From assembly GCF_003385185.1 (NCBI RefSeq), contig NZ_PQHZ01000024.1:25702-89701 (forward strand): DNA of 64,000 nt, given 5' to 3'. Below the pieces are notes generated by a model. That model was not told the origin of the DNA. It was given only the letters and a program-made list of their open reading frames with translations, and made no database searches. A program made the position numbers and the translations under genes. Positions within the stretch are counted from its first letter, which is position 1. Every line of letters begins with the position of its first letter. Positions 21,800 to 29,925 of the stretch are shown in pieces. The DNA comes from Amycolatopsis palatopharyngis. Its GTDB lineage: Bacteria; Actinomycetota; Actinomycetes; Mycobacteriales; Pseudonocardiaceae.

Positions 21800-22857
21800 A
21801 CGTCGCCGTCGTGCATGACGTAGTCCTTGCCCTCGATTCGCACCTTGCCCGCGGACTTGGCGGTCGCCATCGAACCCGCCTCGATCAGGTCGTCGTAGGA
21901 GACCACCTCGGCCTTGATGAAGCCGCGCTCGAAGTCGGTGTGGATGACGCCGGCGGCCTGTGGCGCCGTCGCGCCCTTCGACACGGTCCACGCGCGGGCC
22001 TCCTTCGGGCCCGCCGTGAGGTACGTCTGCAGTCCGAGGGTGTGGAATCCGGCCCTGGCCAGCGCGTGCAGGCCCGGCTCCTCCTGCCCGACGGACTCCA
22101 GCAGCTCGCGGACCGACTCCTCGTCGTCCAGTTCCAGCAGCTCGGACTCGACCTTGGCGTCGAGGAAGACGGCATCGGCGGGGGCGACCATCTTGACCAG
22201 CTCCGCGCGGCGAGCCTCGTCGGTCAGCACGCCCTCGTCGGCGTTGAACACGTACAGGAACGGCTTGGTGGTGAGCAGACTCAGCTCGCGCAGCACCTCG
22301 CCGTCGATCTCCTTCTGTGCGGAGAACAGCGTCCGGCCCTCGTCCAGAATCTCCTTGGCCCGCTGGGCGTTCTCCAGCGCGGGCCGGTTCTCCTTCTTGG
22401 TCCTGGCTTCCTTCTCCATCCGCGGCAGCGCCTTCTCCAGCGTCTGCAGGTCGGCCAGGATGAGCTCGGTGTTGATCGTCTCGATGTCGGACATCGGATC
22501 GATCCGGCCGTCGACGTGCACCACGTCCGGGTCGTCGAAGACCCGGATCACCTGGCAGATCGCGTTGGCCTCGCGGATGTTCGCCAGGAACTTGTTACCG
22601 AGCCCGGCCCCCTCGGAAGCACCTTTGACAATGCCCGCGATGTCCACGAAGGACACGACGGCGGGCACGGTCTTGGCCGACGCGAACAGCTCGGCGAGCT
22701 TGTCGAGGCGAGGATCCGGCAGTGGGACCACACCTACGTTGGGCTCGATCGTGGCGAACGGGTAGTTCGCCGCGAGGGCGTCGTTCCGGGTCAGCGCGTT
22801 GAACAACGTGGACTTGCCGACATTGGGCAGGCCGACGATACCGAGGGTGAGGCTCAC
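21775..22857 (-). CDS. ychF: Redox-regulated ATPase YchF (Obg-family)
   Basis: 360 residues, complete. N-terminal P-loop GLPNVGKSTLFNAL, switch II DIAGIVKGASEGAGLGN, the YchF-specific N/T-K-P variant region with NADEG, and a C-terminal TGS domain ending in VEFRFNV. YchF binds and hydrolyses ATP rather than GTP, associates with ribosomes and affects oxidative stress responses. Standalone and well conserved. Its 3' end is the apparent target of the small accessory cassette downstream. Confidence 0.96.
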   Translation of the reverse strand: MSLTLGIVGLPNVGKSTLFNALTRNDALAANYPFATIEPNVGVVPLPDPRLDKLAELFASAKTVPAVVSFVDIAGIVKGASEGAGLGNKFLANIREANAICQVIRVFDDPDVVHVDGRIDPMSDIETINTELILADLQTLEKALPRMEKEARTKKENRPALENAQRAKEILDEGRTLFSAQKEIDGEVLRELSLLTTKPFLYVFNADEGVLTDEARRAELVKMVAPADAVFLDAKVESELLELDDEESVRELLESVGQEEPGLHALARAGFHTLGLQTYLTAGPKEARAWTVSKGATAPQAAGVIHTDFERGFIKAEVVSYDDLIEAGSMATAKSAGKVRIEGKDYVMHDGDVVEFRFNV

Positions 22858-22893
22858 GGCCGCGCAGTCTACGTGGCCGCGCCGGCGGCTCGA

Positions 22894-23115
22894 TCAGCCG
22901 TCGTCCTCGCCGCCGTCTCCGCCGTAGCCGCCACCTTCACCCTCTTCGCCGCCACCCTCCTCGTCCTGCTGTTCGCCACCGCCGTCCTCCTGCTGGGTAC
23001 CACCGTCCTCACCAGGGGACGTCTCGTCGCAGGCGGCAAGAAAACCGATGGATCCGGCCGCCGCCAGTGCGGCCGCGAACAGACGGACAGATCGGGAACG
23101 CGCAGTAGACCTCAT
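22894..23115 (-). CDS. Short acidic Gly-rich lipoprotein
   Basis: 73 residues. Basic start (MRSTARSRSVR), hydrophobic core and lipobox LAAC at about residues 26-29, then a low-complexity tail made almost only of Gly, Glu, Asp and Gln with a single Tyr. It would be a lipid-anchored, highly acidic surface tether. The tail is too simple for a functional call. Divergent from ada-alkA, with two palindrome repeats in the gap. Confidence 0.7.
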   Translation of the reverse strand: MRSTARSRSVRLFAAALAAAGSIGFLAACDETSPGEDGGTQQEDGGGEQQDEEGGGEEGEGGGYGGDGGEDDG

Positions 23116-23155
23116 ACCGGAAACGGTAGTGACAATCCCGGCTCCCCGCAGCGCG

Positions 23156-23179
23156 TCGCACTTTCCCGGGAAAGCGCGA
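23156..23179. repeat. CCCGGG palindrome repeat, copy 5
   Basis: TCGCACTTTCCC plus GGGAAAGCGCGA (one mismatch in the right arm). In the divergent region between the acidic lipoprotein and ada-alkA. Confidence 0.8.
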
Positions 23180-23207
23180 AGGGCTCCGAGGTGGCGGGGG
23201 TACCGAC

Positions 23208-23231
23208 TCGCACTTTCCCGGGAAAGTGCGA
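23208..23231. repeat. CCCGGG palindrome repeat, copy 6
   Basis: Perfect 24-bp palindrome, TCGCACTTTCCC plus its complement, 28 bp after copy 5 and 107 bp before the ada-alkA start. Confidence 0.85.
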
Positions 23232-23337
23232 CATCTTGTGGGTGATGGAGGTGCGCGGCGGCGACCGGATCCGGGCATGGACGGTCGCGGCGGATTTCCG
23301 CCAGTCGACGTCCTCACCTGGTGGCAGTATCGAGGGC

Positions 23338-24897
23338 ATGGCACAGGCGAGCACGGCACTGAACCCGGTGGACCGCATCGGCACCAAGGGCATCTGGCGG
23401 GACACCGAACGGTGCTACCGGGCCGTCATGTCCCGTGACTCCAGGTTCGACGGTCAGTTCATCACCGCGGTGCGCACCACCGGCATCTACTGCCGTCCGT
23501 CCTGCCCTGCCCTGACTCCCAAGCCGCAGAACGTGCGGTTCTTCCCGACCTCGGCGGCCGCACAGGCCGGTGGCTACCGAGCCTGCCGCCGCTGCCTGCC
23601 CGACGCCGTGCCCGGATCGCCGGAGTGGAACGTCCGCGCCGATCTCGCCGCTCGCGCGATGCGGCTGATCTCCGACGGTGTCGTCGAACGCGATGGCGTT
23701 CCCGGCCTCGCAAGGCAGCTCGGCTACTCCGAGCGCCAGCTCGGCAGGGTGCTGACGGCGGAACTCGGTGCGGGCCCGCTCGCACTGGCCAGGGCCCATC
23801 GGGCGCATTCGGCACGGCTGCTCATCGAACGCTCCGCCCTGCCCCTGACCGACGTCGCATTCGCGGCGGGTTTCGCCAGCGTCCGGCAGTTCAACGACAC
23901 GATCCGCGAGGTGTTCGCCACCACCCCGTCGCAGCTGCGCGCCGGAACCCGCAGGGCAACCGGCGGCGGGATCGAGAACGGCACCGGTGAGGACGCCCAC
24001 CGAGGCACTCGGCTCACCCTGCGCCTGCCCTTCCGGCCGCCGTTCGACGCCGCGGGCACGCTCGAGTTCCTCGCGACACGCGCGGTGTCCGGAGTCGAGC
24101 AGATCGAGCGGGACGAACAGACCGGCCAGATCAACGCCTACCTCCGCACACTGCGCCTGCCCCAGGGCATCGGCGCCGTCCGGCTCACCCCCGCCGATCG
24201 GCACGTCCAGTGCGATCTACGGCTCACCGACGTCCGTGATCTCGGCAGCGCGGTATCCAGGGTGCGCAGGCTGCTGGACCTCGACGCCGACCCAGCCGCC
24301 GTCGTGGCGACGTTGAACACCGACCCCCTGCTGGCACCGCTGGTCGCAAAGACGCCGGGCATCCGCGTTCCGGGCGCGGTCGACGGCGCGGAACTCGTCC
24401 TGCGAGCCATGCTGGGACAGCAGGTGTCGGTGGCCGCGGCGCGCACGGCCGCGGGCAGGCTCACCGCCGCACTGGGCGAACACGTCGCGATGGCCGACGA
24501 GGACGCTCCACACCTGCTTTTCCCGTCCGCACAGGCCGTCGCCGAGGGCGGGATGGATGTGCTCCGCGGCCCGCGCAAGCGGTCCGAGGCCATCACACAG
24601 GTGGCAACCATGCTGGCCGACGGCAGCCTGGACCTGCATGTCGGCCGGGACGCTTCCGAGTTGCGGGCCGATCTGCTCGCGACCCCCGGCATCGGGCCGT
24701 GGACCGCCGACTACGTGCTGATGCGCCTGCTCGGCGACCCCGATGTGCTCCTCGACGGCGACCTGGTCCTGCGCAAGGGTGCTGCCGCCCTCGGCATCCC
24801 CGCCGACCGCCTCACCGGTCACTCCCAGTCGTGGCGGCCATGGCGCACCTACGCGGGGATGTATCTATGGCGTGCCGCCGAACACGCCACCCCCTGA
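23338..24897 (+). CDS. Ada-AlkA fusion: methyl-phosphotriester sensor, AraC regulator and 3-methyladenine glycosylase
   Basis: 519 residues with three parts. Residues about 1-85: AdaA methyl-acceptor domain with the zinc cysteines in TTGIYCRPSCPA and YRACRRCLPDA. About 95-200: AraC-type helix-turn-helix (GLARQLGYSERQLGRVL; DVAFAAGFASVRQFNDT). About 220-519: AlkA N-terminal domain plus helix-hairpin-helix glycosylase (LLATPGIGPWTADYVLM, then the acidic LLDGDLVLRKG). It senses alkylated DNA and removes alkylated bases. Followed closely by ogt, so the two form an adaptive-response operon. ATG at 23338 chosen; upstream open frame lies antisense to ychF. Confidence 0.93.
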   Translation: MAQASTALNPVDRIGTKGIWRDTERCYRAVMSRDSRFDGQFITAVRTTGIYCRPSCPALTPKPQNVRFFPTSAAAQAGGYRACRRCLPDAVPGSPEWNVRADLAARAMRLISDGVVERDGVPGLARQLGYSERQLGRVLTAELGAGPLALARAHRAHSARLLIERSALPLTDVAFAAGFASVRQFNDTIREVFATTPSQLRAGTRRATGGGIENGTGEDAHRGTRLTLRLPFRPPFDAAGTLEFLATRAVSGVEQIERDEQTGQINAYLRTLRLPQGIGAVRLTPADRHVQCDLRLTDVRDLGSAVSRVRRLLDLDADPAAVVATLNTDPLLAPLVAKTPGIRVPGAVDGAELVLRAMLGQQVSVAAARTAAGRLTAALGEHVAMADEDAPHLLFPSAQAVAEGGMDVLRGPRKRSEAITQVATMLADGSLDLHVGRDASELRADLLATPGIGPWTADYVLMRLLGDPDVLLDGDLVLRKGAAALGIPADRLTGHSQSWRPWRTYAGMYLWRAAEHATP

Positions 24898-24937
24898 CCC
24901 CGTCCTGCCAACCCGAAAACCTCAGGAGAAGCGAACG

Positions 24938-25441
24938 ATGAGTACCGCGCACTGGTCCACTCAGCAGACCCCGATCGGGCCGTTCACCGCGGTCGTCGCC
25001 ACGGACGGCGCCGTACTGGGCTCCGGCTGGACCGACGATCCGCACCTGCTGACCGCGGTGATGTCGCCGTCACTGCGCCCTGGCGAGCTGTCCCACAAGC
25101 GGGATCTGGGTGCGGTCACCGCCGCCGTCCGCCGTTATCACCAGGGCGAACTCGGTGCCGTGGACGAGATCGTGGTGCGGCAACGCTCGGGTGAGTTCAT
25201 GCAGCAGGCCTGGGAAGTGCTGCGCACGGTGCCCGCCGGAAAGCCGGTGACCTACAGCGACTACGCCGCGCTCGCCGGCAGGCCCGCCGCCGTCCGTGCC
25301 GCGGCGGCCGCCTGCGCCCGCAACGCGGCGGCACTCTTCGTCCCTTGCCATCGGGTGCTGCGCATCGGCGGGGCACTCGGCGGCTTCCGCTGGGGGCTGC
25401 AGACAAAACGTTGGCTGCTCGACCACGAGACGGCAGCCTGA
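24938..25441 (+). CDS. ogt: Methylated-DNA--protein-cysteine methyltransferase
   Basis: 167 residues. The suicide methyl-acceptor motif PCHRVL is at about residues 136-141, after the winged-helix segment TYSDYAALAGRPAAVRA. It transfers methyl groups from O6-methylguanine to its own cysteine. AGGAG precedes the ATG by 8 bases. Forty bases behind ada-alkA on the same strand, so almost certainly co-transcribed and induced by alkylation. Confidence 0.95.
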   Translation: MSTAHWSTQQTPIGPFTAVVATDGAVLGSGWTDDPHLLTAVMSPSLRPGELSHKRDLGAVTAAVRRYHQGELGAVDEIVVRQRSGEFMQQAWEVLRTVPAGKPVTYSDYAALAGRPAAVRAAAAACARNAAALFVPCHRVLRIGGALGGFRWGLQTKRWLLDHETAA

Positions 25442-25453
25442 GCTGCGAAAATC

Positions 25454-28435
25454 TCAGGCCAGGAGTTCGAGGGTGGACCCGGCCCGGGCCTTGCGGACAC
25501 GCAACCGGGTCGGGATCCGCTGCCGGAGTTCCTCGACGTGGGAGACCAGGCCGACGACACGGCCACCCGCCCGCAGCTCGTCCAGCACGTCCATCACGAT
25601 GTCGAGCGTCTCGGCGTCGAGGGTGCCGAACCCCTCGTCGACGAACAGCGTGTCCAGCAGTGCTCCACCGGTCTCCGCCGCGACGACGTCAGCGAGGCCG
25701 AGCGCCAGCGCCAGTGACGCCAGGAAGCTCTCGCCGCCGGAGAGCGTCTTGGCCGGGCGCACCGACCCGGAGTAGTCGTCGAGGACGTCGAGCCCGAGAC
25801 CACCCCTGGTGCCCCGCGAGCCCGCGGCGTCGGAGTGGACGAACGAGTAACGGCCCTGGCTCATCGTCCTGAGCCGGGCGGTCGCCGCCACGGCGACCTC
25901 CTCGAGCCGGGCGGCCAGCACGTACGAACGCAATGACATCTTTCGGCTGTTCTGGCCCCTGCCGTTGACCACGTCGGTCAGGGCGTCCAGTTCCGCGTAC
26001 TCCGCCTCGGCGGGCCCGAGTTCGGCATCCACGACGGCGTAATGCCCCGCCAACTCGGCCACGTTCCGTTCCCGATAGGCAGCCGCCCGGTGTGCCGATA
26101 CCGCGGATTCCGCCTCGGCCCGCGCCCGGTTGACCTCCGCGATCGCCGCATCGAGGTCGACCTCGGTGTCCGGCGAGATCGAAGCCAGTTCCGGTTCGGC
26201 CAGCACAGCCCGCGCCGCGGCCTCGGCAGTACGCGCCTCGGTGAGCCTGCGCTCCAGCTCCGTCCGCACGGAGTTCGGCCGCGCGGCCTCCCGCGCCGAC
26301 TCCACCGAGTCGAACTCGGCCGACACCAGGGCCTCCCGAAGAGCCGCGCGCTGTTCCGCCAACCGGTCCTCGACACCGATCCGAGCCGACCTCGCCTCAG
26401 CCAGCGCCTCGAGCGCCTCCAGCACGGACACGAGGTGTGCGCGCCGGGCGGCGACGTCCTGGTGTTCGCCCCTGGCCTCGGTGAGCCTGCGCCGCCGCTC
26501 CTCGATCTGCGCGGCCAGCGAAGTGCGCTCGGCGTGCGCCGCCGCTGCCCGCTGCTCGGCCTCCGCCCTCCGGGTGTGCAACTCCTCGGCCTCGGCCTCG
26601 GCAGCTGCCACCGCCCGCTCCAGCTGTGGCTTGCGCTCTGCCGTCTCTGCCAGGCCCGCGATCTCGGCCCGGACCTCCGCGAGCAGGCGGTCGAGTTCCT
26701 CGGCCGTGCGCCCCGCGAGCCGTTCCCGCACGGCTGCCAGCGCGGCGTCGGCCTCGTGCCGGAGCGCGACCGCCTGCTGCCTGCGGCGGTCCGCGGACTG
26801 TTCCGATTCGGTGGCCGCACGCTCGTCCTGCTCACCAACGGAGTCAGCCACCGGTTCCGCCGGGACCGGGTGCTCGGCAGAGCCGCACACCGGGCACGGC
26901 GACCCACTGTCCAGTCGCGCGGCGAGTTCCGCGGCCATCCCGTTGAGCCTGCGCTCGCGCAGGTCGAGCAGCTGTTGCCGGATGCGCTGATGCTCGTCGA
27001 CGGCTGCCCGCTCGCCCTCGGCCGCCCGCTCCAGCTCGCCGATGAGGCCGGGCAGCCGGTTCGCCTCCACCAGCAACGCGGCCAATTCCCGCTCCCTCGG
27101 CCGGAGACCGCCGAGAGCCACCTCCGCCTCGGCTGCGGAGTCCCGATCGGCGCGCAGCCGGCGTATCCGCTCCGGCAGCGCGTCGCGTTCCGCCGCGAGC
27201 GCCGACGCTCGGGCGGTGGCCTCCTCGGCCGTGGTGGCCAGCTCGGCCACGCGCAACTCGTCACGGTCCTGTTGCTCCGCCTCTGCGACGAGGCCGGCCA
27301 GCGCTCCGGCTTCCTCACGCAGCACGCCAGCCCTGGCACGCAGGGCGGGCACACCAGTCGTCGTGAGTTCGAGATCGTCGGGATCGCCCGCCCTTGCCGT
27401 CGCCCTGACCAGCTCGAGCCGGTCCGCTTCCGAGGCCAGAGCGTGGCGGAGCCGCTCCGCGAGCCGGTCGGTCTCGGTGGCCACGTCCGTCACCGTCCCG
27501 GCACGGCGCGCGGCGGCCAGTTCGCTTTCCCACCTGGCTCGGTCGTCGGCCTGCTCGGCCACCTCGGCAAGGCGTGCGTGTGCCGAACGCACGCGGCGGA
27601 CCCGCTCGGCCAGAGTGCGGCGTTCCTGCAGGTCCCGATCCGCACGTTCCCGGGACTCGTTGGCCACCAGCTCGGCCTTCTCCGCCTCGGCGAGGGCTCC
27701 GCTGACCCGCGACCGCAGCTCGGTCAACCACTCCTGCCCCGGTTCCTCGGGGGGCTCCTCTCCCGCCGCCTGCGCCAGGCGTGCGGCCAGCTCCCGAACC
27801 CCCTGCCTGGCCGTCTCGACCTCCCTGCCCCTGCGCACCCGGAGGTCGCGGAACCAGCGCTCGACTTCGCCGAAACGCCGGGTGCCGAAAAGCCGCTCCA
27901 GCAGCTGTTCCCGCTCGGCCGTGTCGGCTCGGAGGAAGCGGGCGAACTCACCCTGTGGCAACAGCACGACCTGGAAGAACTGCTCCGCGCTCATGCCGAG
28001 CAGTCGCTGCACGGTCCGGGCGACCTCGTCGATCCTGGTCAGCCCGTCCGGCGGCTGGCCCTGCGGTGGCGGCCCGATCCAGGTCAACGATGCCTTCGCC
28101 TGCTGGGTGGTGGTGCCATCGCCCCTGCGCTTCGGGCGTTGATACTCGGGGCTGCGCACGAGCCGCAGCCGCTGTCCCTGGACAGTGAGCTCGAGCACGA
28201 CCTCGGTGACCGCATCAGCGCCCGCGAGATCGCAGCGCAGGCGCTTCACCTGCCCGCGAGCCCCCGGTACGGCTCCGAACAGCGCGAACGCGATCGCGTC
28301 GAGCAGGGTGGTCTTCCCAGCGCCGGTGTCGCCGTGCAGCAGGAAGAGACCGTCGGCTCCCAGCGCGTCGAAATCGACGGTCTCGCGCCGCACGTACGGA
28401 CCGAAGGCCTCGACCTCAAGACTGTGCAGTCTCAT
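25454..28435 (-). CDS. sbcC: DNA double-strand break repair exonuclease subunit SbcC
   Basis: 993 residues. N-terminal half ATPase with Walker A HGDTGAGKTTLLDAIAFAL near residue 40, a long Glu/Arg/Ala coiled coil (about 180-820) with a central zinc hook CPVCG at about residue 515, and a C-terminal ABC half: signature TLSGGESFLASLALALGLAD, then LFVDEGFGTLD. With SbcD it cuts hairpins and protein-blocked ends. The ATG at 28435 overlaps the mini-ORF stop (ATGA). Operon order is sbcD, two mini-ORFs, sbcC, downstream of a LexA box. Confidence 0.95.
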   Translation of the reverse strand: MRLHSLEVEAFGPYVRRETVDFDALGADGLFLLHGDTGAGKTTLLDAIAFALFGAVPGARGQVKRLRCDLAGADAVTEVVLELTVQGQRLRLVRSPEYQRPKRRGDGTTTQQAKASLTWIGPPPQGQPPDGLTRIDEVARTVQRLLGMSAEQFFQVVLLPQGEFARFLRADTAEREQLLERLFGTRRFGEVERWFRDLRVRRGREVETARQGVRELAARLAQAAGEEPPEEPGQEWLTELRSRVSGALAEAEKAELVANESRERADRDLQERRTLAERVRRVRSAHARLAEVAEQADDRARWESELAAARRAGTVTDVATETDRLAERLRHALASEADRLELVRATARAGDPDDLELTTTGVPALRARAGVLREEAGALAGLVAEAEQQDRDELRVAELATTAEEATARASALAAERDALPERIRRLRADRDSAAEAEVALGGLRPRERELAALLVEANRLPGLIGELERAAEGERAAVDEHQRIRQQLLDLRERRLNGMAAELAARLDSGSPCPVCGSAEHPVPAEPVADSVGEQDERAATESEQSADRRRQQAVALRHEADAALAAVRERLAGRTAEELDRLLAEVRAEIAGLAETAERKPQLERAVAAAEAEAEELHTRRAEAEQRAAAAHAERTSLAAQIEERRRRLTEARGEHQDVAARRAHLVSVLEALEALAEARSARIGVEDRLAEQRAALREALVSAEFDSVESAREAARPNSVRTELERRLTEARTAEAAARAVLAEPELASISPDTEVDLDAAIAEVNRARAEAESAVSAHRAAAYRERNVAELAGHYAVVDAELGPAEAEYAELDALTDVVNGRGQNSRKMSLRSYVLAARLEEVAVAATARLRTMSQGRYSFVHSDAAGSRGTRGGLGLDVLDDYSGSVRPAKTLSGGESFLASLALALGLADVVAAETGGALLDTLFVDEGFGTLDAETLDIVMDVLDELRAGGRVVGLVSHVEELRQRIPTRLRVRKARAGSTLELLA

Positions 28436-28512
28436 ATCTCCTGCCTCACTCGCCGACAGGCTGCACATCGCTCAGTGCCGTCCCCAACTCGCACCCGGCG
28501 CCAGTCGCTCAT
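28432..28512 (-). CDS. Mini-ORF repeat unit, second of the tandem pair
   Basis: 26 codons: MSDWRRVRVGDGTERCAACR then RVRQEI and TGA. Start and stop overlap the neighbouring unit and sbcC by ATGA. It differs from the first tandem unit by only two bases, both silent (GTC/GTT, TGC/TGT). The 3' end GAGGCAGGAGAT is a strong ribosome site for sbcC. Whether the peptide matters or only the translation signals do is open. Confidence 0.6.
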   Translation of the reverse strand: MSDWRRVRVGDGTERCAACRRVRQEI

Positions 28513-28589
28513 ATCTCCTGCCTCACTCGCCGGCAGGCTGCACATCGCTCAGTGCCGTCCCCGACTCGCACCCGGCGCCAGTCGCTCAT
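28509..28589 (-). CDS. Mini-ORF repeat unit, first of the tandem pair
   Basis: Encodes the same 26-residue peptide as its neighbour. Its ATG overlaps the sbcD stop (ATGA); sbcD itself ends in the same RQEI residues and GAGGCAGGAGAT as the units do, so the repeat was added at, or arose from, the sbcD/sbcC junction. The 77-bp period is not a multiple of three, which recreates the -1 overlap each time. Confidence 0.6.
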   Translation of the reverse strand: MSDWRRVRVGDGTERCAACRRVRQEI

Positions 28590-29743
28590 ATCTCCTGCCT
28601 CGCGTCGGCCTTGCCCGCGGACTCCAGTGCCAGTGCGAGCATCGCGAACTCGCCTTCGGTGGGCGCCGACCCCCTGCAGTCGTCCAGGAACCGCTCGGCG
28701 ATCTCGGCATCGCTGCGGCCCCTGACCGCCTCCGCGTATCGCAACTCGGCGCCGGAACCGCCCTCCGGTTGCCAGTCGAGCCGCACCGCGTACGGGAAGC
28801 GCTCGCGCAGCTTGCGCATGGCGTCGACCGGACGCACGCGGTCGACCAGCGTCACCGACAGATAGCAGTCGACGAGATCCGCGAACCGCTCGCCGCAGAG
28901 GAGGTCCTCGAGGTAGCCCTCCGCGGTCGCCAGTCGGCGGGGCACCGGAAGCTCCACCCGTGTGACGTCCGAGAGCCCGTCCGCGTCGAGATCGACCAAC
29001 CAGGCGGACTTGCGCTGGGTGGCCTCGGAGAAGGAGTACGCGAGCGGGCTGCCCGAGTACCGCAGGTGCGGGGCCAGTGTTTGCGGGCCGTGGAGGTGGC
29101 CGAGCGCCACGTAATCCACCCCGTCGAAGACCGTGCCGGGCACCTGTTCGACGCCGCCGACGGCGATAGTGCGTTCGGAGTCACTTCCGGCACCACCGGT
29201 GACGAAGGCGTGCGCGAGCACCACGGAACGCGTTCCGGCCGGTTGCTCAGCCAGATCGGCGCGGATCCGGCGCATCGCCTCGGTGAGTACGCCGGTGTGC
29301 CCTCTCGCCTCGGGGACGCCGAGGGCGTGCCGAGCCGGATCCGGCTCGAGGTAAGGGATCCCGTAGAGGGCCACCGGGCCGTGTTCGTCCTCCAACAGCG
29401 CCGGTTCCCTTAGCCCGTCGATCGTCGTGCGCAGGTGCAGTCCACCCGCGGCGGCGAATTCGGCGAACGCGCCGAGCCGGGCGGCGGAATCGTGGTTTCC
29501 CGAGGTCAGCACAAGTTGTGCCCCCGCGTCCCTGAGCCGGGACAGCGCGGCGGTCGCGACGCGGACGGCCTCGGCAGAGGGCACCGCGCGGTCGTAGATG
29601 TCACCTGCGACGGCCACCACGTCGACGCGCTGCGCCGTAACGACCTCCGCGAGGTGCGCGAGCACCGCGTCCTGCTCGGCGAGCAGGTCCGCGCCGTGGA
29701 ACGTCCGTCCCACGTGCCAGTCGGAGGTGTGCAGAATTCTCAC
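28586..29743 (-). CDS. sbcD: Exonuclease SbcCD nuclease subunit SbcD
   Basis: 385 residues. Mn-dependent calcineurin-like phosphoesterase motifs: HTSDWHVG, AGDIYDR, TSGNHDS, and GHLHGPQ. Forms the nuclease head of the SbcCD complex. The GTG at 29743 gives the canonical VRILHTSDWH start; TTG at 29752 is possible but lacks a ribosome site. Its last codons form part of the mini-ORF repeat edge. Divergent from rmuC with a perfect LexA box in between, so SOS control is likely. Confidence 0.95.
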   Translation of the reverse strand: MRILHTSDWHVGRTFHGADLLAEQDAVLAHLAEVVTAQRVDVVAVAGDIYDRAVPSAEAVRVATAALSRLRDAGAQLVLTSGNHDSAARLGAFAEFAAAGGLHLRTTIDGLREPALLEDEHGPVALYGIPYLEPDPARHALGVPEARGHTGVLTEAMRRIRADLAEQPAGTRSVVLAHAFVTGGAGSDSERTIAVGGVEQVPGTVFDGVDYVALGHLHGPQTLAPHLRYSGSPLAYSFSEATQRKSAWLVDLDADGLSDVTRVELPVPRRLATAEGYLEDLLCGERFADLVDCYLSVTLVDRVRPVDAMRKLRERFPYAVRLDWQPEGGSGAELRYAEAVRGRSDAEIAERFLDDCRGSAPTEGEFAMLALALESAGKADARQEI

Positions 29744-29800
29744 GTGCCCCAAGTTAAGGGGCAGCGCCGACGAAACGGCGCAGACACCCCGACAGATTAG

Positions 29801-29818
29801 CTCGAACGTGTGTTCGAG
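29801..29818. promoter_or_regulatory. SOS box (LexA site) between sbcD and rmuC
   Basis: CTCGAACGTGTGTTCGAG contains TCGAAC-N4-GTTCGA, the mycobacterial/actinobacterial LexA consensus, with an extra matching pair outside. It lies 58 bp upstream of sbcD and 108 bp upstream of rmuC. Confidence 0.85.
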
Positions 29819-29925
29819 ATCATGGATCTGGGTTTTCTGTCGGTGCCGTCGGCCATGATGCGCGGAGGCGATCGACCACGAGCCGGATCAGGCCACGATC
29901 AGCACGAGCAGAAGGGAGCGCACTG

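Noticed and set aside
21811..23337. N-terminal extension of the ada-alkA frame back to 21811
   Set aside because: The extension is antisense to ychF and passes through two palindromic repeats; the protein family starts at the ATG at 23338.
28430..28590. CRISPR-like array suggested by the tandem repeats between sbcD and sbcC
   Set aside because: Only two directly abutting 77-bp units without spacers, and they are coding; no cas genes are present.
26042..29413. 1123-codon plus-strand open frame over sbcC and sbcD
   Set aside because: Antisense shadow; it runs straight through both gene ends and the mini-ORF repeats, and shows no domain.
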